DNA of 6,788 nt from an uncultured Roseburia sp. (GTDB lineage Bacteria; Bacillota; Clostridia; Lachnospirales; Lachnospiraceae): positions 1-6,788 of the forward strand of contig CANODN010000113.1 of assembly GCA_947564765.1 (NCBI GenBank), in the 5' to 3' direction. Of the stretch, positions 1-6,229 are shown one piece after another. The notes under the pieces were generated by a model. That model searched no databases. It was given only the letters and a program-made list of their open reading frames with translations, and was not told the origin of the DNA. Position numbers and translations under genes: made by a program. Numbering within the stretch: position 1 is the first letter of the stretch; every line of letters begins with the position of its first letter.

Positions 1-99
1 TTCAGTTTGGATTTATCCAAACCGATTGATCTGGCTATCCACGTTGAGAGTGATGAGGCAGACATTCTGGAGGCTTTAGATCCCTATCTTGTAAAATAA
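1..99 (+). CDS. 3' end of an unidentified gene (partial)
   Basis: An open frame enters from the left edge and stops at TAA (97-99), giving the last 32 residues of a protein whose start lies outside the window. The tail begins FSLDLSKPIDLAIHVES and ends ALDPYLVK; it is acidic, with no cysteine, no membrane segment and no motif I recognise. Support for it being coding is indirect: the frame is open from base 1, and a strong plus-strand intrinsic terminator follows the stop by about 17 nt. It is convergent with thiI, so it is not part of the minus-strand operon. I cannot name the family; the full upstream sequence would be required. Confidence 0.6.
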   Translation, partial: FSLDLSKPIDLAIHVESDEADILEALDPYLVK

Positions 100-115
100 T
101 AATAATGATCCGATG

Positions 116-144
116 AAGAGTTCTGCGAAAGCGGAACTCTTTTT
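116..144 (+). terminator. Intrinsic terminator after the partial plus-strand gene
   Basis: AGAGTTCTGC (117-126) pairs with GCGGAACTCT (131-140) across a GAAA tetraloop, giving a 10-bp stem with one G-U pair, followed directly by a T tract (140-144). The stem can extend by an A-U pair at its base. The T tract is on the plus strand, so it serves the gene ending at 99. Read on the minus strand, where it lies just beyond the thiI stop, the hairpin still forms but is followed only by TTCATC, so it could at best be a weaker terminator for thiI as well. Confidence 0.85.
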
Positions 145-152
145 CTGTAGAT

Positions 153-1343
153 CTATTCTTCCTCCGATGTAACCTCAATTACCTCTGCCGTTTCCAGCGC
201 TTCTTTCATCAATTCTTCTATTTTTTCCGAAAGCCTTTGCTCCGAGCGTTCTATCACCTTTAAATTCGGTTTTGTCACCGGATGCTTTGCCACAAAAATC
301 GTACAGCAGTCTTCATAGGGCAGAATGCTGGTTTCATAGGCGTCTATTTTCTCGGAAACAGCAATGATTTCGTTTTTGTCGAATCCGATCAGCGGACGGT
401 AGACCGGCATCGTGCATACCGCATTAGTCGCCGCCAGGGACTGCATCGTCTGGCTCGCCACCTGTCCGATACTCTCTCCCGTAACCAGCCCAAGGCACTG
501 ATTCTTCTCTGCAAAATATTCTCCGATTTTCATCATATAACGGCGCATAATAATCGTCAGTTCCGCATGAGGGCACTGCTCATAAATATAAAGCTGGATA
601 TCCGTAAAATTAACAATATGCAAATGAATCGGACCTGCATACCTGGATACGATTCTGGCCAGATCGACCACCTTCTGCTTTGCCCGTTCGCTGGTATAAG
701 GCGGCGCATGAAAATAAACGGCGTCAATGGCAACGCCCCGTTTTGCAATCATATAACCTGCCACCGGACTGTCAATGCCGCCGGAGAGCAAAAGCATTGC
801 CCTTCCGTTGGTTCCCACAGGCATACCGCCGGCGCCTTTGATTTCTATGGAATAGATATTGATCTTCTCCCGGATCTCCACCGATAACAATACATCCGGC
901 TTATGCACATCCACGCTGATTTCCGGAAATGCTTCCAGAATTTTTTCACCTAAAGCCGCGTTTAATTCCATGGAATTCATGGGATAATTTTTCCGCGCTC
1001 TTCTGGCATTGACCTTAAAGGTGATATTTTTATCGGGATACACCTGATCCATATAGGCAATCACATCCTGTGCCAGCTGTTCAAATCCCCTGTCTTCCAC
1101 CAGCACCACCGGACAAATCCCTACAATCCCAAACACCCTGGAAAGGGCTTTTACCACTTCATCATAATCGTACTCACCAAGGGCGTCTACATAGATTCTT
1201 CCCTGGAGACGGCGCACCTTAAATTCTCCGTCCACCGGCTCTAAGGCATAATTGATCTGTTTTACCAATGCTTCTTCAAAAAGATATCTGTTTTTTCCCT
1301 TAATGGCAATTTCACCGTATTTGATCAAAAAAGATTTGTACAT
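153..1343 (-). CDS. thiI: tRNA 4-thiouridine synthetase ThiI (tRNA sulfurtransferase)
   Basis: Cytoplasmic enzyme that adenylates U8 of tRNA and replaces its oxygen with sulfur delivered as persulfide; in many bacteria it also supports thiamine thiazole synthesis. The 396-residue product has an N-terminal ferredoxin-like region and THUMP domain (about 1-170), then a PP-loop ATP-pyrophosphatase domain with SGGIDSPVAG at 187-196, the conserved TGESIGQVASQT at 288-299 and EDCCTIF at 344-350, whose cysteine pair probably includes the family's conserved catalytic-domain cysteine. It ends in an acidic tail. The C-terminal rhodanese domain of the E. coli enzyme is absent, and the length matches the short Bacillus-type form. 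The ATG at 1343 is preceded by GGAGGA (1347-1352). It lies 13 nt after a cysteine desulfurase, its likely sulfur donor. It is the last gene of the prmA-rsmE-desulfurase-thiI run. Confidence 0.96.
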   Translation of the reverse strand: MYKSFLIKYGEIAIKGKNRYLFEEALVKQINYALEPVDGEFKVRRLQGRIYVDALGEYDYDEVVKALSRVFGIVGICPVVLVEDRGFEQLAQDVIAYMDQVYPDKNITFKVNARRARKNYPMNSMELNAALGEKILEAFPEISVDVHKPDVLLSVEIREKINIYSIEIKGAGGMPVGTNGRAMLLLSGGIDSPVAGYMIAKRGVAIDAVYFHAPPYTSERAKQKVVDLARIVSRYAGPIHLHIVNFTDIQLYIYEQCPHAELTIIMRRYMMKIGEYFAEKNQCLGLVTGESIGQVASQTMQSLAATNAVCTMPVYRPLIGFDKNEIIAVSEKIDAYETSILPYEDCCTIFVAKHPVTKPNLKVIERSEQRLSEKIEELMKEALETAEVIEVTSEEE

Positions 1344-1356
1344 GTTTCCTCCGCTG

Positions 1357-2511
1357 TTATTTTCTTATAAATTTTCTCCGAAAAGGAATGATTTCTGCCA
1401 ATGCCTCCAATGCATAATCGATTTCTTCTTTTGTGGAGGCTTCGCATAAACTGAACCGGATCGTGGAATCCAAAAAATCCCGTTTCAGCCCGATGGCCTC
1501 TAATGTTCTGCTTACGGATGGCTTATTGGAGGAGCAGGCGCTTCCTGCCGACACATAGATTTCCTTTTCCTCCAGGGAATGCAACAGCACTTCGCTTCTC
1601 ACGTCCTCCACACTGACGCTTATGATATGGGGTGCGGCTTCTCTTCCCATCTTTCCGTTTACCGTAACGCCATCGATCTTCGTTGCTTCCTGAATAAAGT
1701 ATTCCCGCAGAGCATACATATGATCTGTCTTTTCCTGCAGGTTTTCGTATATTTCCGCCGCTGCTTCTCCCAGTCCCGCAATCGCCGGCACGTTTTCCGT
1801 GCCGGAACGGATGCCTCTCTGCTGTCCGCCGCCAAACAGAATTGGTTTCAGCTTCGTCTTTTCCCTGACGTATAAAAATCCGCTGCCCTTTGGTCCGTGG
1901 ATTTTATGGCCGCTGACAGAAAGCAAGTCGATATCCAGCTTCCCCGGATTTATGATCATCTTCCCGTAGGATTGAATTGCATCCACGTGAATCAGTGCCT
2001 TTTTCGCTTTTGCCCGTATCAGTTTCGCCGCCTCTGCGACAGGCTCTATGGTTCCGATCTCATTGTTGACCTGCATCATGGAAACCAGTATAGTCTCCCC
2101 GTCCAAAGCCTCCTCCAATGCCGTAAGCGATATCATTCCGGTTTCATCTACCGGAAGATAGGTAACCCGGTATCCAAGCTCCTCCAGATGCTTCATGGGC
2201 TGCCATACCGATGCATGCTCTATGGATGTGGTAATGATATGGTTTCCGGCCCGCTTATTGGCCTCAACACCGCCTAAAATAGCAAGATTATTGGATTCTG
2301 TGCCGCCGGAAGTAAATACGATTTCTTTTTCCTGTGCTTTTATGGTTTTTGCAATTTTCCTTCTGGCGTCTTTGATGTATTTTTCTGCATTTGCTCCCAT
2401 GCTATGCAGGGAAGAGGGATTGCCGTAATCTTCGGATAAAATTTTTATCATCAAATCCACTGCCCGGTCGCTGCATTTTGTTGTTGCAGAATTATCCAGA
2501 TATGCTTTCAT
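1357..2511 (-). CDS. PLP-dependent cysteine desulfurase, IscS/NifS type (NifZ-like, paired with ThiI)
   Basis: Converts L-cysteine to L-alanine and carries the released sulfur as a persulfide on an active-site cysteine. The 384 residues form a fold-type I aminotransferase-like enzyme: YLDNSATT at the N terminus, TSGGTESNN at 67-75, the PLP-stacking histidine in EHAS (His99), Asp177 and Gln180 in HVDAIQ, the Schiff-base lysine in SGHKIHGPKG (Lys203), RSGTEN at 235-240, and the catalytic-cysteine loop SAGSACSS (Cys326). ATG at 2511 has AGGAGG at 2517-2522, which overlaps the upstream rsmE stop codon. Its position immediately before thiI parallels the NifZ-ThiI pair of B. subtilis, so its main job is inferred to be sulfur supply for tRNA s4U. 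No iscU or other Fe-S scaffold gene is visible nearby. A broader role in Fe-S assembly cannot be excluded, so no symbol is given. Confidence 0.95.
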   Translation of the reverse strand: MKAYLDNSATTKCSDRAVDLMIKILSEDYGNPSSLHSMGANAEKYIKDARRKIAKTIKAQEKEIVFTSGGTESNNLAILGGVEANKRAGNHIITTSIEHASVWQPMKHLEELGYRVTYLPVDETGMISLTALEEALDGETILVSMMQVNNEIGTIEPVAEAAKLIRAKAKKALIHVDAIQSYGKMIINPGKLDIDLLSVSGHKIHGPKGSGFLYVREKTKLKPILFGGGQQRGIRSGTENVPAIAGLGEAAAEIYENLQEKTDHMYALREYFIQEATKIDGVTVNGKMGREAAPHIISVSVEDVRSEVLLHSLEEKEIYVSAGSACSSNKPSVSRTLEAIGLKRDFLDSTIRFSLCEASTKEEIDYALEALAEIIPFRRKFIRK

Positions 2512-2520
2512 CTTCGCCTC

Positions 2521-3306
2521 CTAAGCCCGTCCGTTTTCCTTCGAATCCACCGAATCTTTGCTGTATTCCGCTTTCGTTTCCAGTTCCAGCATCAGCATAG
2601 CCATTACGGCAATTCCTGCCGTATCGGTTCGAAGTATCCGTCTTCCCAGGGAAATCACCTGCATGTCATCTCTTACCAATGCAATCTCCTCTTTGGAAAA
2701 TCCGCCCTCCGGTCCGATCAGAATACTGACAGAATCCTTCGGTTTTATGGATAAAAGAGCTTCTTTCGTCCTTCTCATGCCTGTTTCGTTTTCATAAGGA
2801 ACCAGGCACACATCACAATGAAGTGCATACTCCACTGCATCCCGGTAACGCATCACCGGATGAATTTTGGGAATCCGGCTTCGTTTCGACTGTTTGGCCG
2901 CCGTCTCGGCAAGCTTCTGCCAGCGTTTGACTTTGACAGCTTCCTTTTTGGCGTCCAGCTTTACAACACAATACTGCATTGCCACCGGAATAATCTCATA
3001 TACGCCAAGCTCTACTGCTTTTTCGATGACAGTCTCCATTCGATCGCCCTTTGGAATTCCCTGAAACAAATAAATTTTGCCGGAAAGCTCTGTAGAAGGA
3101 GCATCTTCCTTTAAAATTTCCGCCTGGACAAAGGTATCCGTCACTTCAGAAATTTCACAGAAACAGTCTTTGTCCCTCTGATTGCTGATGCGGATTTTTT
3201 CTCCCGGTTTCATACGGAGTACATTTTTGATATGATTGACATCGGAGCCTGTGATCGTCACAAATTCTCTGCCAATCTGTTCGTCTTCTACAAAAAACTG
3301 ATACAT
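2521..3306 (-). CDS. rsmE: 16S rRNA (uracil-1498-N3)-methyltransferase RsmE
   Basis: Methylates N3 of U1498 in 16S rRNA, in the decoding region of the small subunit, using S-adenosylmethionine. The 261-residue product has an N-terminal PUA-like RNA-binding region with HIKNVLRMK at 25-33, then a SPOUT methyltransferase domain: EKAVELG at 95-101, KRWQKLAETAAKQSKR at 127-142, and the trefoil-knot SAM-binding motifs LIGPEGGF (196-203) and LGRRILRTDTA (220-230). The start at 3306 (product beginning MYQFFVEDEQ) is chosen because AGGAG sits 5 nt upstream and RsmE proteins typically begin this way. An in-frame ATG at 3339 would add 11 residues but would overlap the prmA coding end by 31 nt. The gap to prmA is 2 nt, so translational coupling is likely. 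The tail after about residue 242 is charged and variable. Confidence 0.95.
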   Translation of the reverse strand: MYQFFVEDEQIGREFVTITGSDVNHIKNVLRMKPGEKIRISNQRDKDCFCEISEVTDTFVQAEILKEDAPSTELSGKIYLFQGIPKGDRMETVIEKAVELGVYEIIPVAMQYCVVKLDAKKEAVKVKRWQKLAETAAKQSKRSRIPKIHPVMRYRDAVEYALHCDVCLVPYENETGMRRTKEALLSIKPKDSVSILIGPEGGFSKEEIALVRDDMQVISLGRRILRTDTAGIAVMAMLMLELETKAEYSKDSVDSKENGRA

Positions 3307-3308
3307 AT

Positions 3309-4268
3309 CTACTCCTTTATGGCAGTAATATTGACCCATTCCCCCTGATGATGAATCTCCAGTATTTTCATGCCTGCTTTTTCTATCGCAGCTTTTACCT
3401 CTTCCTCTTTAAAATCTATAATTCCGGAGGTGATAAAAATCCCGCCGTTTTTCAGCCGGTCCGGTATTACGGGAGCCATGGGGATAATCACGTCCGCCAG
3501 TATATTCGCCACTGCGATATCAAAGCATTCCCTGCCCACGGTATCCTGCAGTGCCTTATCATCAATCAGATTTCCCACATAAAACCTGCCTGTTTCTTCC
3601 GGTAAATGATTGACTTTCATATTTTCTGCGGTAGATATCATACAATTTTCATCCAGATCCGTTCCCACAACTTCGGACGCGCCTAATTTTAAAGCTGCAA
3701 TAGACAGAATACCGCTGCCGCAGCCCACATCCAGCACTCTGGCATTCTTACATTTTCCGACATATTTGATCAGCTGGCGAATACAAAGCTGAGTTGTTTC
3801 ATGCTTTCCTGTTCCAAAGGAAATACCCGGATCGATTTCGATCAATAGCTTGTCCTTATCCTCTTCTTTTAATTCTTCCCATGTGGGCTTAATTAAAATA
3901 TTCTCAATGGAAAAGGCATGAAAATATTCCTTCCAGTTATTCATCCAGTCGATGTCTTCCGTATCGCTGGCCGTAATCGTACCGGCTCCCACATCCATAA
4001 ACTGACGCTGTTCTTTGATACCTTCGGCAACCTGTTCTAAAAGCTCTGCGTGATCCTCTCCGTCCTCCAGGTAAAAGCTGACATGGCTGATTCCCTCATC
4101 CGGCGGCAGCTCAGGCAGAAAATCAATAAACATATCCGCCTGATCCTCTTTGGTCAGCGGCACATTGTTTTCAATTTCAACTCCCTGGATTCCCATCTCT
4201 GCCAGCATAGCGCTTATGATATCCTCTGCGGCCGTTGTTGTCTCAATGGTAAATTTATTCCATTTCAT
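3309..4268 (-). CDS. prmA: Ribosomal protein L11 methyltransferase PrmA
   Basis: SAM-dependent enzyme that trimethylates residues of ribosomal protein L11 (uL11). The 319 residues comprise an N-terminal substrate-recognition domain (about 1-105), a linker with WMNNWKEYF (108-116), and a class I Rossmann-fold methyltransferase domain. DPGISFGTGKHETT (146-159) is the PrmA signature region, LDVGCGSGILSI (179-190) is motif I for SAM binding, GTDLDENC (202-209) holds the acidic ribose-binding position, and ANILADVI (254-261) is the motif IV equivalent. Length is as expected for Firmicute members. ATG at 4268 is preceded by GGAGGA at 4275-4280. It is the first gene of the four-gene run and starts about 50 nt after the terminator of the preceding J-domain gene. 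It therefore probably has its own promoter or relies on read-through; no convincing promoter was found. Confidence 0.96.
   Translation of the reverse strand: MKWNKFTIETTTAAEDIISAMLAEMGIQGVEIENNVPLTKEDQADMFIDFLPELPPDEGISHVSFYLEDGEDHAELLEQVAEGIKEQRQFMDVGAGTITASDTEDIDWMNNWKEYFHAFSIENILIKPTWEELKEEDKDKLLIEIDPGISFGTGKHETTQLCIRQLIKYVGKCKNARVLDVGCGSGILSIAALKLGASEVVGTDLDENCMISTAENMKVNHLPEETGRFYVGNLIDDKALQDTVGRECFDIAVANILADVIIPMAPVIPDRLKNGGIFITSGIIDFKEEEVKAAIEKAGMKILEIHHQGEWVNITAIKE
3312..3316 (-). promoter_or_regulatory. Ribosome binding site that fixes the rsmE start
   Basis: AGGAG on the minus strand, overlapping the 3' end of prmA, with 5 nt to the ATG at 3306. The alternative ATG at 3339 lies upstream of this site, so the site supports the shorter RsmE. 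Confidence 0.7.
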
Positions 4269-4292
4269 CTATGTTCCTCCGTTTATAAAAAG

Positions 4293-4317
4293 AATTCCCC
4301 AAAGCAATTTTCCAAAG
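4293..4317. repeat. Short imperfect tandem repeat in the prmA leader
   Basis: Two adjacent 12-nt copies, CTTTGGAAAATT and CTTTGGGGAATT on the minus strand, occupy 4306-4317 and 4293-4304. They match at 10 of 12 positions and are separated by one base (13-nt period). They sit between the upstream terminator and the prmA ribosome binding site. Both copies lie where a promoter or operator would be expected, but chance in an AT-rich leader is a real alternative. Confidence 0.35.
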
Positions 4318-4318
4318 A

Positions 4319-4346
4319 TAAAAAACAAAGTGGGACGAGCCCACTT
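4319..4346 (-). terminator. Intrinsic terminator after the J-domain gene
   Basis: On the minus strand AAGTGGG (4346-4340) pairs with CCCACTT (4334-4328) across a CTCGT loop, a perfect 7-bp stem, and is followed by TTGTTTTTTAT (about 4327-4318). The hairpin begins about 10 nt after the TAA of the J-domain gene. The T tract is on the minus strand only, so it terminates the dnaJ-side transcripts ahead of prmA. Confidence 0.87.
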
Positions 4347-4355
4347 CATCTGCAT

Positions 4356-4883
4356 TTATTCCTGAAATATACGGCTCTTGGGCCGTCCAAGGTTTTCTTT
4401 TAACATTTCATATTCATCGGTAATCCTCTGAAGCGCTTCTGCATCTCCTGCACCATTGTCCGGATGAAAAACCTTGATCAAATCCTTGTAGCGTTTCTTA
4501 AGAGAACGCATATTTTTCACACCGCTGAAAAATACGGATACGGACAGATCACGGAATAAAAATTCAGAAGCTTCCGAATCCTCTGTGCCGGAATGAAAAC
4601 GATCTAACTGCTCTCTCTCGGCGGCCAGCCTGCGCCATCCGTCCTCTAACATCTTCCATTCCATATCAAATATGCGCTTTTCTTTTTCTAACCGCTTCTC
4701 TTCAAATGCCTTTGCTCTGAAAAATTCCTGTCTCTCGTACTCTAACTGCTGCTGCTGACGCCTTAGCTCTGCTCTTTCTTCCGAATATTTCTGCTCCTCT
4801 GACAACCGGTCAGCCGACCTGGAGAAATGCCAGTCGGAAATATAACTCACAACGCCCTTTGTCATCGCATATGCCTGATCCAT
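4356..4883 (-). CDS. Small coiled-coil protein with C-terminal J domain (DnaJ-like co-chaperone)
   Basis: A 175-residue soluble protein with no signal peptide or membrane segment. Residues about 28-95 are a long, highly charged Glu/Arg/Gln-rich helix, very probably a coiled coil. A variable linker rich in Ser/Glu (about 96-112) follows, then a J domain at about 118-165 with helix II SLKKRYKDLIKVF, the HPD motif at 140-142 and helix III ALQRITDEYEMLKE. There is no Gly/Phe region, zinc finger or DnaJ C-terminal domain. A J domain with intact HPD implies stimulation of DnaK ATPase; the client is unknown, and the coiled coil may serve for oligomerisation or targeting. The start chosen is ATG at 4883, with AAGGA 8 nt upstream. 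An in-frame TTG at 4904 would add 7 residues but has no Shine-Dalgarno. It lies 114 nt after dnaJ and has its own terminator. I do not recognise a named family beyond J-domain proteins. Confidence 0.88.
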   Translation of the reverse strand: MDQAYAMTKGVVSYISDWHFSRSADRLSEEQKYSEERAELRRQQQQLEYERQEFFRAKAFEEKRLEKEKRIFDMEWKMLEDGWRRLAAEREQLDRFHSGTEDSEASEFLFRDLSVSVFFSGVKNMRSLKKRYKDLIKVFHPDNGAGDAEALQRITDEYEMLKENLGRPKSRIFQE

Positions 4884-4891
4884 ACTCTGTT

Positions 4892-4896
4892 TCCTT
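4892..4896 (-). promoter_or_regulatory. Ribosome binding site that fixes the J-domain gene start
   Basis: AAGGA on the minus strand, 8 nt before the ATG at 4883. It favours this ATG over the in-frame TTG at 4904, which is preceded by an AT-rich inverted repeat and no purine-rich site. Confidence 0.6.
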
Positions 4897-4903
4897 TCCC
4901 ACA

Positions 4904-4919
4904 ATATCTATCAAGATAT
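4904..4919. repeat. Small inverted repeat upstream of the J-domain gene
   Basis: ATATCT (4904-4909) and AGATAT (4914-4919) form a perfect 6-bp inverted repeat around ATCA, ending about 20 nt before the ATG at 4883. There is no T tract, so it is not a terminator. It could be a protein-binding site or a weak leader hairpin, or chance in AT-rich DNA. Confidence 0.35.
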
Positions 4920-4943
4920 GGCGTTTCATCAGCCACTATTCGC

Positions 4944-4973
4944 ATTTTAGGATACAACATATAGGAAAAGGCA
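4944..4973 (-). promoter_or_regulatory. Possible weak promoter for the J-domain gene
   Basis: The 114-nt gap between the dnaJ stop and the J-domain gene contains TTGTTG, a 17-nt spacer and TATCCT on the minus strand, partial matches to the -35 and -10 hexamers (about 3 of 6 and 4 of 6). The gap is longer than the 2-13 nt gaps of the downstream run, which makes an internal promoter plausible. The match is weak and unproven. Confidence 0.25.
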
Positions 4974-4997
4974 ACAATAGGAAAATAGTACCAGCCT

Positions 4998-6161
4998 TTA
5001 CAAATCTTCCAGAGATTCTTTGATTTTTTCTTTAAAACTCTTCTTCTTTGGCTTTCCGGCTCCCTTGGTATCTGCATTCAAAGAATTACCGGTTTCTGCA
5101 TCAAATTTACGCAGTGCTTCTTTTGCCGCTTCATTTAACTTAACAGGCACCTGGACAACCAGAGTGACATAATGGTCCCCCCGCACTGCTTTATTCCGAA
5201 GAGACGGCACGCCTTTTCCTTTCAAACGAATCCTGGTATCGGTCTGAGTTCCCGGTTTTACTTCATAAAGTACGTCTCCGTCTACCGTATTGATGCGCAC
5301 TTCGCCGCCTAACGCCGCCTGGGCATAGGAAATCGGAGCCGTAGAATAAATATTCATATCCTGTCTCTGGAAGATCGGATGTCTGGAAACCATAACCTCT
5401 ACCAGCAGATCTCCTCTCGGACCGCCGTTTCTGCCCGGCTCGCCCTTATCGCGGATACGCACGCTCTGCCCGTTATCAATGCCTGCCGGAATTGTAACCT
5501 TGATCCGTTTCTTGGATGCAATATAACCGCTTCCCCGGCAGTCGGAGCATTTCTCTTTCACAACCTTTCCGGTTCCGTTACATTCCGGACAAGTCTGTAC
5601 ATTCTGTACCATGCCGAACAAAGACTGCTGGCTGTACATGACTTTTCCTTTTCCGCCGCACTTGGTACAGGTCTGGGGACTGGTACCCGGCTTTGCGCCT
5701 GTGCCGTGGCATGTATTGCATTCGTCCTTTAATACGATCTCCAGCTCTTTTTCACAGCCGGAAATGGACTCTTCAAATGTAATCCGCACGCTTGCCCGAA
5801 GGTTTGCTCCTTTTCGCGGTCCGTTATCTGCGCTCCTTCTTCCGCCGCCAAAGAAATCGCCAAACAGATCACTGAAAATATCACCCATATCCATACCGGA
5901 AAAGTCAAAGCCGCCGGCTCCGCCCATACCGCCTTCAAACGCCGCATGGCCGAACTGATCATACTGTCTTCTCTTCTCGGCGTCGCTCAGTACGGCATAA
6001 GCTTCCTGTACTTCCTTAAACTTCTGCTCGGCATCTTTATCGCCCGGATTCATATCCGGATGATATTTTTTGGCAAGCTGGCGGAACGCTTTTTTTAAAG
6101 CGGCGTCATCTGCATTTTTGTCAACGCCTAATACCTCATAATAATCTCTTTTATCTGCCAT
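4998..6161 (-). CDS. dnaJ: Chaperone protein DnaJ (Hsp40, type I)
   Basis: Co-chaperone that binds unfolded clients, delivers them to DnaK and stimulates its ATPase. The 387 residues show the full type I layout. The N-terminal J domain (about 5-70) has the HPD motif at 34-36. A Gly/Phe-rich linker follows (about 72-107). A zinc-binding cysteine-rich region has four CxxCxGxG repeats (cysteines 148/151, 165/168, 191/194, 205/208). Two C-terminal beta-sandwich client-binding domains occupy about 216-345, and a Lys-rich tail closes the protein. Nothing is missing and the length is normal. ATG at 6161 is preceded by AGAGGG (6170-6175) with 8 nt spacing. It follows dnaK by 96 nt, with a strong palindrome in the gap. 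No terminator with a T tract separates it from the next gene, so read-through into the small J-domain gene is possible. Confidence 0.98.
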   Translation of the reverse strand: MADKRDYYEVLGVDKNADDAALKKAFRQLAKKYHPDMNPGDKDAEQKFKEVQEAYAVLSDAEKRRQYDQFGHAAFEGGMGGAGGFDFSGMDMGDIFSDLFGDFFGGGRRSADNGPRKGANLRASVRITFEESISGCEKELEIVLKDECNTCHGTGAKPGTSPQTCTKCGGKGKVMYSQQSLFGMVQNVQTCPECNGTGKVVKEKCSDCRGSGYIASKKRIKVTIPAGIDNGQSVRIRDKGEPGRNGGPRGDLLVEVMVSRHPIFQRQDMNIYSTAPISYAQAALGGEVRINTVDGDVLYEVKPGTQTDTRIRLKGKGVPSLRNKAVRGDHYVTLVVQVPVKLNEAAKEALRKFDAETGNSLNADTKGAGKPKKKSFKEKIKESLEDL

Positions 6162-6205
6162 AATCTATTCCCTCTTTGATCGTTACTTTCACATTACAAG
6201 CTTTA

Positions 6206-6229
6206 GGGTTTTAGAATATTCTAAAACCC
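6206..6229. repeat. Perfect 24-nt palindrome in the dnaK-dnaJ gap
   Basis: GGGTTTTAGAAT followed directly by its exact reverse complement. In the minus-strand transcript it can form a 10-bp stem, extendable by one G-U pair, with an AUAU loop, starting about 28 nt after the dnaK stop. On neither strand does a T tract follow, so it is not a standard intrinsic terminator. It also does not match CIRCE. Plausible roles are an RNA hairpin that stabilises the dnaK message or sets the dnaK:dnaJ ratio, an attenuating or processing site, or a dimeric regulator's operator. The sequence does not decide among these. Confidence 0.8.

Noticed and set aside
282..887. 201-codon plus-strand open frame opposite thiI
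   Set aside because: It is antisense to strongly conserved ThiI coding sequence, its product is Cys/His/Arg-rich without any recognisable domain, and it is a mirror of the real gene's codon pattern.
3307..3339. Longer RsmE start, adding 11 residues (MGQYYCHKGVD)
   Set aside because: It overlaps the prmA coding end, lies upstream of the AGGAG that fits the ATG at 3306, and the extra residues do not resemble the usual RsmE N terminus.
4281..4290. TATAAA as the -10 box of a prmA promoter
   Set aside because: No -35-like hexamer lies 16-18 nt upstream, and the start point would fall on the ribosome binding site.
4884..4904. TTG start of the J-domain gene, adding 7 residues
   Set aside because: No Shine-Dalgarno lies before the TTG, while the ATG at 4883 has AAGGA 8 nt upstream.
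4862..5077. 71-codon minus-strand frame overlapping the end of dnaJ and the following gap
   Set aside because: It lies out of frame inside dnaJ, has no convincing ribosome binding site, and the product has no recognisable features.
6211..6224. AGAATATTCT inside the palindrome resembles a eukaryotic heat-shock element
   Set aside because: Bacteria have no HSF; the similarity follows from the palindrome itself and its location near heat-shock genes is coincidental.
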